The notes under the pieces are model-generated. The model did no database searches. It saw only the letters and a program-made list of their open reading frames with translations, and was not told the origin of the DNA. The translations under genes and the position numbers were made by a program. Source: Nocardioidaceae bacterium (GTDB lineage Bacteria; Actinomycetota; Actinomycetes; Propionibacteriales; Nocardioidaceae). From it: 64,000 bases of DNA. Position 1 is the stretch's first letter, and every line of letters begins with the position of its first letter. The stretch covers positions 668,909-732,908 of the forward strand of contig JAUJOD010000001.1 of assembly GCA_030447865.1 (NCBI GenBank), read 5' to 3'. Shown here piece after piece: positions 36,401 to 44,803 of this stretch.

Positions 36401-37021
36401 GTGGGTCACTTCCGGCTGCTGCAGTTCGAGGTCGACGCCTCCGAGGTCGCAGTGAACACATACTCGCCGGTCCTGGATGACCACAACGCCGATGAGTTCG
36501 ACACCTCGAACAACCGTGACTACGTGCCCGCGGCGGACGAGTTCCGGGTGCCGGTCGACCTGGCCTCGCGGACCACCGCCTTTGGCACCGACTCGATCGG
36601 CTTGGCCGTCCGCACCAACCGCGTGATCGGCACCGACCGCGTCGCGTCCGGCGACGAGGCGACAACAACGTGGTCGGGCCTCGACATGGGGACGCGGTAC
36701 AACTGGTACGCCCGCACCGCCGACGACTTCGGCGGGGTCTCCGAGTCGCCGGTGTTCACGTTCACTACCTGCTCAGCCTCGACCGTCGGAGAGCCGATCG
36801 TCATCGGTGATCAGAACAGCGGCGTGGCTGACCGCCTCGTCAGTGCCGACTGTACGACGATCACCGACCGGATCGACGCGGACGGCGCGTGGAAGAGCCA
36901 CCGGGCCTTCGTGGATCACGTGGATAAGGTGACGGCCAAGCTGGTTACCGATGGGGTCATCACGAAGCGCGAACGCGCCGCGATCATGAAGGCTGCCGCG
37001 CGATCGGACGTCGGCAAGTAG
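33422..37021 (+). CDS. Large secreted metallophosphoesterase with carbohydrate-binding and Ig-like regions
   Basis: This 1199-residue exported protein has a signal peptide (MITRFVGPLVLILATGLLSG, cleavage near AGQA-ATPP). The order is a beta-rich CBM-like domain (about 60-220), a second one with CCPDPN (about 270-390), Ig-like domains (DNEPPAFVSTSPAQDQRVKG and NPAEVISPEDGATDVP), a calcineurin-like metallophosphoesterase domain (about 725-1010) with WLTDTQY (Asp733), GDL (Asp776), GNHD (821-823), THEY and SGHTHG (955-960), then a C-terminal fibronectin-like domain. It is likely a wall-associated or free phosphodiesterase/phosphatase. No sortase motif is seen. ATG 33422 has AGGAG 5 bases upstream. 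It probably has its own promoter. Confidence 0.85.
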   Translation: MITRFVGPLVLILATGLLSGLPTPAGQAATPPPVVGNDLRANATLTQYESTLADEQVTATVLPGDPALERIIEAESLLPEVQSTAQLSAPGSCCGIVRYGDQALTFGGGGTGDPGDFFTLAFDVPRDGRYEIAGAYTLDPSFAKFQLSVDGADVGPVVDLYSPVVTTEPRIRHGAVDLTAGRHEVTFTIVGANPASSVNKGYRISVDLLRLRQLPTESRLTLTPPNDAVVHGQVPVYGWSTDSADTLSLTVDGASVDGRAALADTATLVYEAEGIQSASIGFRDRLEVRGQTIPLASDVGTPGGPYATDWVDIPADLLAPGTNTITIATGTAPNETNGNKDDFTVRNVRLKLADGTVLTPAQGSRSFAVGDGCCPDPNSTKPTAVDFDFVVPRTSSGAARAFVWDTTEVSNGEHAVSLVTDGPQGRQEQTSVVLVDNEPPAFVSTSPAQDQRVKGRFTVDAVVDDGDGGGIKSVTATLDGEPVELPSTHFSDDLADGTHTLEFTATDAAGNVSTYTVTFTSVAEAPNPAEVISPEDGATDVPVQAKLRVRASDPAGDPLTVTFLKAGASSPAPDASFTGDSASEPPAALEPGGETALTADEVKAAATSDDVYAQTRTSDQFPFQRYDLKVKDAEDVNRIDVTWEGRVPTDREVVLSVFDVQAQAWTPVAMGRGEAVGDLTLVGSVDLSRALDGDVVHVLVQARDPFADIEGDESDGQLEDPASYDFALAWLTDTQYLSEGAVEGRPGFGEAYTAINQWIVANADSRKIVYTAHTGDLINNWISNNDTPEYVERARKEFQFASDAMDILEEAGMPYGVTPGNHDNKFGTTNELYNEYFPPSRYEAASQTADQPYYGGSWREGDNHNHYDLFEASGQKFVAVYLGFIAGQEEIDWADQVLEQYADRKAIFLTHEYLRPSMDPEGQGGALSDENARSQGQELFDEVVLPNENVFLTLSGHTHGVALNIKRDVGAEGRTVVEMLANYQFYQVAGERRVGHFRLLQFEVDASEVAVNTYSPVLDDHNADEFDTSNNRDYVPAADEFRVPVDLASRTTAFGTDSIGLAVRTNRVIGTDRVASGDEATTTWSGLDMGTRYNWYARTADDFGGVSESPVFTFTTCSASTVGEPIVIGDQNSGVADRLVSADCTTITDRIDADGAWKSHRAFVDHVDKVTAKLVTDGVITKRERAAIMKAAARSDVGK

Positions 37022-37034
37022 TGGTGTTGCGCCG

Positions 37035-37727
37035 GTGACGCGGGGACTTCCCAGGTTGACTGCCGTGGCCGCCGCTGCCCTGTTTGGGGCGGCGGCCACG
37101 GCAGTACTAACCGCCGCACCGGCCGCCGCGCACCCCATCGGCCCGCCGCAGACCGCCCAGATCAGCGGTCACGGGCAGCGGGTCGAGGTGCGGTGGTCGG
37201 CCAGCGGCGACGACCTGACCGCGCTCGGGCTGCATCTGGGTGTGCTGGGCGAGGAGCGAACGTTCGTCTACCAGGACGGCGCACTCGTGCCCGAGGAGTC
37301 CGATCCGGGAGACGCGGAACTGCTGGCCGAAGCCCCACAGCTGGTCGACTACCTCCTCGAGCACGTGGGCGTCACCCAGGGCGGCGCGGCCTGCACCGGT
37401 GCGGTGACCGATACCGACGACGTCGAGTCGGCCGGCGTCGGCTTGGTGTTCGACTGCGCCGGCGCCGTCGACGACGTTGAGGTGACGATCAGCACGCTCA
37501 CCGACGTGCACCCGGCGTACCGCACGCTGGCCACCGGCCCCGACGGGCAGCGTGCCGCCTACACACAGGAATCGCCGCGGCACGGGTGGCAGCTCGGCGG
37601 CGATACGACGGAGACAACACCGATGGACGGCGCTGTTGTGCCGTTAGCGGTCGCCACGGTCGTCGCAGCCGGGGCTGGGCTGGGGTGGGCGATCGCGCGT
37701 CGGCGAACCATCCGGCGGGTGCCCTGA
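37035..37727 (+). CDS. Exported protein with C-terminal membrane anchor, partner of NicO-type transporter
   Basis: This 230-residue protein has a signal peptide (about residues 1-32, ending APAAAHP), a beta-rich extracytoplasmic part with two cysteines (GAACTG and VFDCAG, possibly a disulfide), one C-terminal helix (VVPLAVATVVAAGAGLGWAI) and a short basic cytosolic tail. It starts with GTG 37035, 13 bases after the phosphoesterase gene, and ends one base before the GTG of the transporter. The mature N-terminus begins with His (HPIGPP). Proteins of this layout accompany NicO/RcnA transporters. A periplasmic-side metal-handling role is an inference. Confidence 0.7.
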   Translation: MTRGLPRLTAVAAAALFGAAATAVLTAAPAAAHPIGPPQTAQISGHGQRVEVRWSASGDDLTALGLHLGVLGEERTFVYQDGALVPEESDPGDAELLAEAPQLVDYLLEHVGVTQGGAACTGAVTDTDDVESAGVGLVFDCAGAVDDVEVTISTLTDVHPAYRTLATGPDGQRAAYTQESPRHGWQLGGDTTETTPMDGAVVPLAVATVVAAGAGLGWAIARRRTIRRVP

Positions 37728-37728
37728 C

Positions 37729-38475
37729 GTGGGTGCGGCAGTGGCGGCTGTGGACCTCGGTCCCCTAGGCGACCGGCTGCTGGCCGCCGTCGACTCGCCG
37801 GGCTTCGCGCCCACCGCGCTGGCGGTGGCATTCGGCGCCGGAGTGCTGCACGCGCTGGCGCCCGGACACGGCAAGAGCCTTGCTGCGGCGTACCTGATCG
37901 GTTCAGACGGACGCCGGCGGGACGCACTGCTGCTGGGCGGCACTGTCGCGGCGATGCACACTGCCTCGGTCCTCGCCATCGGCCTGACCTGGACGGCACT
38001 GTCCGCAGGTGCGGCCGCTGCCGACACCGGGGCGCTGTCGCAGGTGCTGCAGGTTGTGGCGGCGCTGCTGGTGGTCGCCGCCGGGGTGCTGCTGGTACGC
38101 AGGCGGCACGGCCATGACCACCACGTGCACCACCACCATGATCAGCAGCACCGTGGCGAGCGGCCGGGGCTTGTGCTGCTCGGCGCTTCAGGCGGCCTGC
38201 TGCCCTCCCCATCGGCATTCCTGGTCCTCCTGACCGGGCTGTTCAGCGGTCGCACGGGGCTGGCGCTGCTGCTCGTCGCCGTCTTCGGCTTGGGGATGGC
38301 GGTGGTGCTCACGTTCATCGGACTGCTGGCAGTGACCGGCCGGGACCTCGTCGCCAGCGCCGCGCCGACCAGCGCGTCGCTGCGGCGGGTGGCGTTGGTG
38401 GGCCCAGCGATTGCCGCGTGGGGCGTCCTCGCGGCGGGCTGCGCACTAACGGCCGCCGCTGTCGTGACGGGCTAG
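37729..38475 (+). CDS. NicO/RcnA-like nickel-cobalt transporter
   Basis: This 248-residue, six-helix membrane protein has the NicO family signature FGAGVLHALAPGHGKSLAAAYLIG (first transmembrane metal motif HALAPGHGK) and a His-rich cytoplasmic loop (HGHDHHVHHHHDQQHRG, about residues 126-142), then LGASGGLLPSPSAFLVLL. These proteins export or import Ni2+/Co2+. The His-rich loop favours a metal-sensing/export function as in RcnA. GTG 37729 directly follows the preceding exported-protein gene, giving a two-gene unit. The following 286 bases before gpgS hold no gene I can support. Confidence 0.85.
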   Translation: MGAAVAAVDLGPLGDRLLAAVDSPGFAPTALAVAFGAGVLHALAPGHGKSLAAAYLIGSDGRRRDALLLGGTVAAMHTASVLAIGLTWTALSAGAAAADTGALSQVLQVVAALLVVAAGVLLVRRRHGHDHHVHHHHDQQHRGERPGLVLLGASGGLLPSPSAFLVLLTGLFSGRTGLALLLVAVFGLGMAVVLTFIGLLAVTGRDLVASAAPTSASLRRVALVGPAIAAWGVLAAGCALTAAAVVTG

Positions 38476-38761
38476 CCGTGCGGCGATATGGACACCGACC
38501 ACCGCTCCTCCGGTCGCCGAGAGCGATGAGAGCCCTTGGCAGGCTGGCAGAGCACGCGGCCGGTGTACCCACGTCTCGTTGGTGCGGCGGTCAGCCGGTG
38601 TTCATCTGAACGGGGATGTCTTCTCTGGCGGCTAGGCGCTACCGTCTGCCGAAGCAGGGCAGGTTGGGGTGGCTGGCGCCGAGGAGGCGGGTGACCGGGC
38701 GGATTGCTGTCAACGGGCCGTCGGAGCGCACCCCATTGCCCCGAGGCGAAGGAGGGGAGCG

Positions 38762-39739
38762 TTGGGACCCGAGGTTGCAGAGTGGTTCGCCACGAGGACA
38801 ACGACCAGCCAGCACTGGGTGCGCCATCGGCTGGCCAAGCTGAAGGCTGGCGCGACAGTCAGCGTGGTGCTTCCCGCCCGGGATGAGGCGGCCACGGTAG
38901 GCGCCATCGTCGCGGCGCTACGCCGCGAGCTCGTCGAGGCGGTGCCGCTGATCGACGAACTGGTTGTCGTTGACTCCGGCTCATGCGACGCGACCGTCGC
39001 GGTCGCTCGCCGGGCGGGTGCGCGCGTCGTACGCCAGGAAGACGTGTTGCCGCGGACGGGGAATCGACCCGGCAAGGGTGACGCGTTGTGGAAGTCACTA
39101 TGCGCGACTGAGGGCGACATTGTGGCGTTCATCGACGCTGACCTGCGCGAGTTCGACCCTCAGTTCGCCGTAGGCCTCCTGGGGCCGCTGCTGACCGACC
39201 CAACCGTTGCGTTCGTGAAGGCGTTCTACGACCGTCCACTGGGCAGCGGCGACACGGTGCTGCCGGCTGGCGGGGGCCGCGTAACAGAACTCGTAGCCCG
39301 CCCGCTGCTGAACCTGCACTGGCCGAGTCTCGCCGGGTTCGTGCAGCCGCTCGCGGGCGAGTACGCCGCCCGCCGCAGCGTGCTCGAGCAGCTGCCCTTC
39401 CTCTCTGGTTACGGGGTGGAGATCGGCATGCTGATCGACGTCGTAGAGAAGTTCGGTCGCGACGCGATGGCCCAAGTGGACCTCGGCAGCAGACAGCACC
39501 GGAACTCAGGCGACGCAGCTCTCGGTCGGATGGCTGCGCAGGTGCACCTTGCCGTGCTCTCCCGGCTGCACCGACACGGGCGAGCCCTGCTGACGGGTGA
39601 GCCGGCAATGCTGATCACGCAGTTCGTCCGCGAGGGTACGGCGTTCGTACCCGTGGTCACCGATGTCGCCGTGACCGAGCGCCCGCCCATGATCGAGATC
39701 GAGGAGTATCGCCGCCGGATGATCACGGAGCCGGTGTGA
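38762..39739 (+). CDS. gpgS: Glucosyl-3-phosphoglycerate synthase
   Basis: This 325-residue GT81 enzyme transfers glucose from an NDP-glucose to 3-phosphoglycerate, the first step toward glucosylglycerate and, in mycobacteria, methylglucose lipopolysaccharide. It has SVVLPARDEAATVGAIV, FIDADLREF (metal-binding DAD), LTDPTVAFVKAFYDRP, VTELVARPLLNLHWP and SGYGVEIGMLIDV, all diagnostic. The start is TTG 38762 behind a strong AAGGAGGGG. The frame is open further upstream, but TTG gives the 324-residue family length. Its stop overlaps the start of the next glycosyltransferase (GTGA), so a three-gene operon is likely. Confidence 0.92.
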   Translation: MGPEVAEWFATRTTTSQHWVRHRLAKLKAGATVSVVLPARDEAATVGAIVAALRRELVEAVPLIDELVVVDSGSCDATVAVARRAGARVVRQEDVLPRTGNRPGKGDALWKSLCATEGDIVAFIDADLREFDPQFAVGLLGPLLTDPTVAFVKAFYDRPLGSGDTVLPAGGGRVTELVARPLLNLHWPSLAGFVQPLAGEYAARRSVLEQLPFLSGYGVEIGMLIDVVEKFGRDAMAQVDLGSRQHRNSGDAALGRMAAQVHLAVLSRLHRHGRALLTGEPAMLITQFVREGTAFVPVVTDVAVTERPPMIEIEEYRRRMITEPV

Positions 39740-40869
39740 GCCTGACCGTCCTCATGAACGCCGGGCCTTGGCTACCGGTTCCACCCCAGGGGTACGGCGG
39801 CATCGAGACGGTTGTTGCGACGTTGGTGCCGGAACTGCGTCAGCTGGGGGTGCGGGTCATTCTCGCCACCGTCGGGGCCAGCACGCTGGAAGCCGACGGC
39901 TACGTGCGGCCGATCGACGAGCCGCGGTTTCGATCGGTGGCGGCGCCGTACAACCAGACTTCGGGCATCCCGCACGCACACATGCATGGGGTCGTGGCGG
40001 CGCTGCGACAAGATCCGACGATCGATCTCGTGCACGACCACCTCGAGGTGGTGGGACCGGCCATGCTTTCGGCCCTGGGCGAACAGGCGCCACCGGCCCT
40101 GCAGACCCTGCACTGGGACCTGCGCAAACACGCCGACTTCTACTCCACCTTCGACGGGCGCGGGCGGGTGCGGTTCGCGGCCGTCTCCCAATCCCAGCTC
40201 GACCGGGCACCGGCGTCGCTGCGCGCACAAACCATCGGTGTCGTGCCGCTGGCTGTGCCTGCACCACCCGACATCGTGGTCGAACGCGGTTGCCATGCCC
40301 TCGTCCTCGCGCGCATAACGGCCGACAAGGGCCAAGACGTCGCCGCGCGGGTCTGCCGGCGCGCTGGCGTACCGCTTGTGCTCGCGGGGCCGGTGGCTGG
40401 CATCGACGACCCAGCGGAGCTCAACCGCCGCCTCGCCGCCGGAGATGAGGTGTTGGAGCAGCACCCGGACGTCCGCTACTACGTCGACTCCGTCGCTCCG
40501 CTGATCGACGGAGAAGATGTCCGTTGGGTCGGCGGCGTGGCCGGGCTGGAGAAGGAACGCTGGCTGCAGTCGGCCCGTGTACTGCTGGCTCCGATTCGCT
40601 GGGCGGAGCCCGGCGCGACCGGCGTCGTTGAGGCACTGGCCAGGGGGGTACCTGTCGTGGGCACTCCGTTGGGCGCGTTGGGGTCCCTGGTCGAGCACGG
40701 GGTCACCGGCTATCTCGCCCGGGGCGAGGACGATCTGGCAGTCTGTCTGCAGCAGATCGGTCGGCTCGACCCGGCGGCGTGTCGGGCGGCGGTGGCCACC
40801 TGGACACCGAAGGAGATGGCCACCCGATACGTCGAGCTCTACGACGTGCTGCTCGAAGGGGCCGGTTGA
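39736..40869 (+). CDS. GT4 family glycosyltransferase, coupled to gpgS
   Basis: This 377-residue GT-B enzyme has an N-terminal PPQGYGGIETVVATLVPEL motif, DLVHDHLE, and the C-terminal nucleotide-sugar site EPGATGVVEALARGVPVVGTPLGAL (the E-x7-E type signature of GT4). The start GTG 39736 overlaps the gpgS stop by 4 bases and its own stop overlaps the next ATG (TGATG). Coupling to gpgS suggests it extends glucosyl-(3-phospho)glycerate, for example to a mannosylglucosylglycerate or a glucan primer. No matching phosphatase lies adjacent. Confidence 0.87.
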   Translation: MSLTVLMNAGPWLPVPPQGYGGIETVVATLVPELRQLGVRVILATVGASTLEADGYVRPIDEPRFRSVAAPYNQTSGIPHAHMHGVVAALRQDPTIDLVHDHLEVVGPAMLSALGEQAPPALQTLHWDLRKHADFYSTFDGRGRVRFAAVSQSQLDRAPASLRAQTIGVVPLAVPAPPDIVVERGCHALVLARITADKGQDVAARVCRRAGVPLVLAGPVAGIDDPAELNRRLAAGDEVLEQHPDVRYYVDSVAPLIDGEDVRWVGGVAGLEKERWLQSARVLLAPIRWAEPGATGVVEALARGVPVVGTPLGALGSLVEHGVTGYLARGEDDLAVCLQQIGRLDPAACRAAVATWTPKEMATRYVELYDVLLEGAG

Positions 40870-41879
40870 TGACTCCCACCCGCATCGTCCTGGTTGGGGC
40901 AGGGGCGGTGGCCCAGCGCCACGCCGGCGTCTTGGCCGCACTCGTCGACGTCAAGGTCGTGGCCGTCGTCGACCCGGTGTCGGCCGCGGCCGAGACGTTG
41001 GCTCGGTCGTGCGGTGCCCGCTCCTTCGGTGACGTCGAGGAGGCACTCGACGGCAGCGACGCCGACGCGGTCTATATCTGCGTCCCGCCGTTCGCGCACG
41101 GCGTACCGGAGAAGGCGGCGCTGGCTCGCGGCCTGCCGATGTTCGTAGAGAAACCGGTTGCGGCTGACCTCGCGACCGCCGAGGAGCTCGCCGCCTTGGT
41201 CGCGGCATCGGGGGTGGTCACCGGCACCGGGTATCACTGGCGCTGCCTCGACATCGTGGCGGAGGCGCAACAGCTGCTGTCCGCGGCTCCACCGTTGCTT
41301 GCCAGTGGCTACTGGCTGGACAAGCGGCCGCCGGTGCCGTGGTGGGCCGACACCGCCAAGTCCGGCGGACAAGTGGTCGAACAGCTCACGCACGTGCTCG
41401 ACGTGGCACGAGCCCTGTTGGGAGAAGCCGTCGAGGTGTACGCCGCCGGCGCCCGACAGCCTGCACCGCCGGGTCCGGCCGCTGACCGAGGCGATGTCGA
41501 CGACGCCACGGCTGCCACCGTGCGCTTCGAATCGGGCGCGGTCGCGACGCTGGCAGCCACCTCACTGCTCACGGTCAAGCACCGGGCCGCCTTTCACACG
41601 TTCAGCCCAGGGCTCGTGCTCGAACTCGCCGAAGACCACCTGGTGATCGACGACGGAAGCGCGCGGCGGGAGCGCAAGCCAGCAGCGGATCCGCGGGTCA
41701 CCGTCGACCGGGAGTTCATCGAAGCCGTGCGCGGTCAGCGGGAGTCGACCCGGGCGCCGTACGCAGAGGCCGTGCAGACTCACCGGCTCGGCTGCGCGGT
41801 CGCCGAGTCAGCGTGCACCGGTCGACCGGTACAGATCACACCCCCAACTGGGCTCTCGGCCGACGCTGAGCCTTCCTAG
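40869..41879 (+). CDS. Gfo/Idh/MocA family oxidoreductase
   Basis: This 336-residue NAD(P)-dependent sugar dehydrogenase has a Rossmann motif near the start (IVLVGAGAVAQRHAGVLA), DADAVYICVPPFAH and FVEKPVAADLATAEEL (the EKP catalytic Lys motif), then the C-terminal GFO_IDH_MocA sheet (SGGQVVEQLTHVLDVARALLGE). ATG 40869 overlaps the GT4 stop by one base. It is the last gene of the gpgS-GT4-oxidoreductase operon and may oxidise or epimerise a sugar used by the two transferases. The substrate is not predictable from sequence. Confidence 0.88.
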   Translation: MTPTRIVLVGAGAVAQRHAGVLAALVDVKVVAVVDPVSAAAETLARSCGARSFGDVEEALDGSDADAVYICVPPFAHGVPEKAALARGLPMFVEKPVAADLATAEELAALVAASGVVTGTGYHWRCLDIVAEAQQLLSAAPPLLASGYWLDKRPPVPWWADTAKSGGQVVEQLTHVLDVARALLGEAVEVYAAGARQPAPPGPAADRGDVDDATAATVRFESGAVATLAATSLLTVKHRAAFHTFSPGLVLELAEDHLVIDDGSARRERKPAADPRVTVDREFIEAVRGQRESTRAPYAEAVQTHRLGCAVAESACTGRPVQITPPTGLSADAEPS

Positions 41880-41942
41880 CGGGTACCGGTCTCACGCCGC
41901 GCGCAGGGCGTGGAAGCGACGAGGCCTGGGCGGCGCCGGCGG

Positions 41943-43571
41943 TCAGCGAACCAGTCGAAGCGGCGGCACCGCTGTGCGCGTGGCGCGGTCGAGGTCCCAC
42001 ACCCGGTGGTCGTCGAGGAAGGCATCAGGGTCATCAGTCGTCGCCACCACGACACCTGGCTGCTCGGTGAGGCACCGCCGAAGCGCCGCCCGGCCGGAGA
42101 CGCCAAGCTGTGCGTCGATGTGGTCCAGTACGACGAGCGGCGGTGCGGCGTACACCGCCCGGGCAAGCAGCAGTTGCGCCCGCTCGGGCAGGCTAAGCGG
42201 CTCACCGCCCCGACGTAGCTTCGTGCGCTCCCCCTCGGGCAGGCGGTCAACGGCCTCACGCAGACCGACCATGTCAAGTACTGAGCTGATCGAGTCGTCG
42301 GACTCCGGGTTGCGGTAGCGCACCGCCCTGGCCACGGTGCCCCGCTCGATCGCCTGACCACGCGCCGCCACGCCGACCAACTCTCGACGCCGTGCCGCGG
42401 GAGTGTCGTGCAGAAAGTGACCGGCCACCCAGACCGAGCCCTCGAAGGCTGTGTCGATGCCGGCCAGCGCCCGGACGACCGCCTGGACCCGACGCGGGTC
42501 AGCGCTGCGCAGCACCACCCGCTCGCCCGGCTGCGCGGTGAGGTCGGGGACCGGGTGATTGCCAACGACCAGGCCGATGACGCGTACGGCGCCCGGCCTG
42601 ACCGGCGAAGCAACATGCGGGGCATCCTGCTGCGCCAGCCGGCGGTCGTGCTCCATCGTTTGGAGACCTGGAGTCAGCGCGGGTCCGATGATGCGTGCGG
42701 CGGCTCGGTAGGATTGGCGGTACTCCACCACCCGGCCGAGGTCGCCGACGGGACCCGCGAGCACCCCGACGACGGTGAGCGCGGTCGCGATGGTCGCCCC
42801 GCCCAGGTCGTACCACGACCCGACCGCAGCGACCGCGACCACGGCCAGGCTCGCGGCCGAGGCCGCCGCGCCTCGGATGTAGCCGCTGACCTGGGCGCGG
42901 GCCACCGCGGCGCTGATCACGGCGCCGCCCACCTTGTCGATGTGCTTCAGCTCGCGGTGGAGCCCACCGGCGGACCGGATCGATTCCGCGGCCATGACCA
43001 TGTCGCTGAGGTGGGCGGCGAGCGCTCCACGCCGCCGACGCACCGTGCGCGCGCGGGAGAACCCCAGCCGCGACAGGAGCAGCAAGGTGACGCTGAGCAG
43101 CAGCATTGGCACACCCACGGCCCAGGCGAGGAGTGGATGAAGCGTCGCGAGCGCAACGAGGGAACCGGCCAGCACCGGGACGCCGACGGCGAGCGGGGTG
43201 ATCCCGAGCGCGATCCAGTTCCGTACGGCGGTCAGGTCGTTGGTGGTGCGCGCCACGGTGATCCCCACCGACGGTCCGCGCTGGACGAGGCTCGAAGCGA
43301 CGAGGCCCTTACGGATCTGGTGCACGTAGTCCTGGCTCAGCCGCTCCGCGAGGACACGCTCGAGCAGGCGCATCACCCCGAGTAGCAGCGCCCCGGCGCC
43401 GAGCCCAACGACGCCGGCAACGCGTTGCGCGGGTGTTGTCGCCGTCAGCAGCACCGGCATCAGCATTACGGTCAGGCCGGCGAGCGCCGCCTGCCCGACC
43501 CCGGTGGCCAGTAATGCCGCAAACAGCCGGCGACGACGACCAACCAGGAGGGCGGGGAGTCTGTCGGTCAC
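41943..43571 (-). CDS. ABC-exporter-like protein with a degenerate nucleotide-binding domain
   Basis: This 542-residue protein has the layout of an ABC half-transporter: about five to six membrane helices (residues 15-290, LAGLTVMLMPVLL, LLAWAVGVPMLLLSVTLLLLSRLG) and a C-terminal ATPase-like domain. The domain keeps only traces of function: Walker A is missing (QPGERVVLRSADPRRVQAV where GxSGxGKST is expected), the signature reads LRRGGEPLSLPERAQLLLARA, and Walker B is LVVLDHID with His for Glu. It probably cannot hydrolyse ATP. GTG 43571 overlaps the stop of the DUF1611 gene (GTGA), so the two are coupled. Confidence 0.78.
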   Translation of the reverse strand: MTDRLPALLVGRRRRLFAALLATGVGQAALAGLTVMLMPVLLTATTPAQRVAGVVGLGAGALLLGVMRLLERVLAERLSQDYVHQIRKGLVASSLVQRGPSVGITVARTTNDLTAVRNWIALGITPLAVGVPVLAGSLVALATLHPLLAWAVGVPMLLLSVTLLLLSRLGFSRARTVRRRRGALAAHLSDMVMAAESIRSAGGLHRELKHIDKVGGAVISAAVARAQVSGYIRGAAASAASLAVVAVAAVGSWYDLGGATIATALTVVGVLAGPVGDLGRVVEYRQSYRAAARIIGPALTPGLQTMEHDRRLAQQDAPHVASPVRPGAVRVIGLVVGNHPVPDLTAQPGERVVLRSADPRRVQAVVRALAGIDTAFEGSVWVAGHFLHDTPAARRRELVGVAARGQAIERGTVARAVRYRNPESDDSISSVLDMVGLREAVDRLPEGERTKLRRGGEPLSLPERAQLLLARAVYAAPPLVVLDHIDAQLGVSGRAALRRCLTEQPGVVVATTDDPDAFLDDHRVWDLDRATRTAVPPLRLVR

Positions 43572-44728
43572 GGCAGCATCTTCAGCGCGGTCCCCGGCTC
43601 GGTCAGCGCGAAGGTATCGATCACGGGTACGTCGACGACGCCGGCCGTCTCTCGGGTGGACAGCGGAGAAGCGGTGAGGAATCCACTGATCGCGGCGACA
43701 TCGGCGCCGAACCCACGCAGCACTGTCAGCCCGGCCGTCGCCCCAAGGGCATCGGTGGCGGAGAACACGACCCGATCCACCACTGCATGAAAAACCGGGT
43801 CGGCGAGCAGCCTCGCCGTCTCCTCTTGATAGACCCCGTCGGCGATCTCCACCAGCACAACGTCGGTGCTGGGCTGGGTGAGATCGCTGACGAGGGACAC
43901 GAGCAACGCGCGGACCCGGTCGTGACCGAGTCGGAAGGTGGAAGGGAAGCCGAAGTCGGTGAAGTCGAGGACCCGCTCGGCGCCCGCGTCCTTGTACAGT
44001 CCCGGGTCGCCGCCGGCGCCCGTACCGGTCACCTTGCCAGCCGAGACCCTCAACCCCGCTTGGGCTAGCCCCCGAGCCAAACACGCCAGCGTCGTCGTCT
44101 TGCCGGAGTTCATGGCGGTGCCGAGCACCGCGACCACGGCTGGCCGGTCCGTAGGCAACCGGCCCTCGGGCAGAAGCGGCAGCCGGGCCGGCAGGCGGCG
44201 TGGGGCTAGGTGGGACAGGTTGACGACACCGTGTGGGTTGGCGAGCAGCCCGATCGGCTGCAACCGGGTCGGCTGGTCGATCGACGCGTGCTGTGCCGTC
44301 ACCAGCCCGGCCAGCCCTCCGGCGGCCACCAGGTGCACTTCGTCGCCGAGGCTGTCGGGGACGTGCGCCTCGAACTGGTCGGATGCGTAGCGGTGCCCGT
44401 AGGCGACCAGCAGCTCATCACCAGGGAACAAGGTCTGCCGCCGGCTCGCCGGACTTTCGAGCTTCGTGTGCTTGCCAATCTCCAGCACACGAGCGAGCAC
44501 GATGTCACCGGCACGTGGTGCGACAGCGGGGCCGGCCCGCAGCGAGTAGCCGCCAGCGTGGACAGCGAGAGCCTTGGCGAGGAAGCGGGTCGTGTAGGCG
44601 GTTTTGGCCCGCAGCAACCGGCGTGCGGAGAGCGGCTGGGTGGTCGACGTGACCACTGCGCTGGCCTGGGTGGGAGTCATGACTTCGACAGCGACCGAGC
44701 TCGCGCAGAGCTCCGCGGGGATCCTCAT
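43568..44728 (-). CDS. DUF1611 family P-loop protein
   Basis: This 386-residue cytosolic protein has a P-loop VVAVLGTAMNSGKTTTLACLARG (around residues 190-215) followed by AGKVTGTGAGGDPGLYKDAGAERVLDFTDFGFPSTF, characteristic of DUF1611. The family includes DgcN, reported as a D-glutamate N-acetyltransferase, but here no DgcA partner is present. An N-terminal region of about 150 residues precedes the usual domain. The start is taken at ATG 44728. An ORF extension to 44764 is less likely. It is translationally coupled to the degenerate ABC protein and may depend on it. Confidence 0.75.
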   Translation of the reverse strand: MRIPAELCASSVAVEVMTPTQASAVVTSTTQPLSARRLLRAKTAYTTRFLAKALAVHAGGYSLRAGPAVAPRAGDIVLARVLEIGKHTKLESPASRRQTLFPGDELLVAYGHRYASDQFEAHVPDSLGDEVHLVAAGGLAGLVTAQHASIDQPTRLQPIGLLANPHGVVNLSHLAPRRLPARLPLLPEGRLPTDRPAVVAVLGTAMNSGKTTTLACLARGLAQAGLRVSAGKVTGTGAGGDPGLYKDAGAERVLDFTDFGFPSTFRLGHDRVRALLVSLVSDLTQPSTDVVLVEIADGVYQEETARLLADPVFHAVVDRVVFSATDALGATAGLTVLRGFGADVAAISGFLTASPLSTRETAGVVDVPVIDTFALTEPGTALKMLP

Positions 44729-44803
44729 GGCCGCGACGCTAAGCGCGCCGGATGAGCCAGGCATGAGGAACGCGTGAGAGTCGGCCCGGGGAATCAGGAG
44801 TGG

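Noticed and set aside
38520-38605. tRNA-like D-arm text (GGCTGGCAGAGCACGCGG) in the nickel transporter-gpgS gap
   Set aside because: No matching anticodon arm, T-arm or acceptor stem in the right order. The only GTTCA-like loop is on the other strand.
38476-38761. Cobalamin or metal riboswitch in the gap downstream of the NicO gene
   Set aside because: I could not find conserved boxes of the cobalamin, NiCo or other riboswitches. It is also downstream of the transporter, not upstream.
42408-43385. 325-residue plus-strand ORF opposite the degenerate ABC protein
   Set aside because: No recognisable motif, composition typical of a shadow frame, and the minus strand encodes a convincing membrane domain.
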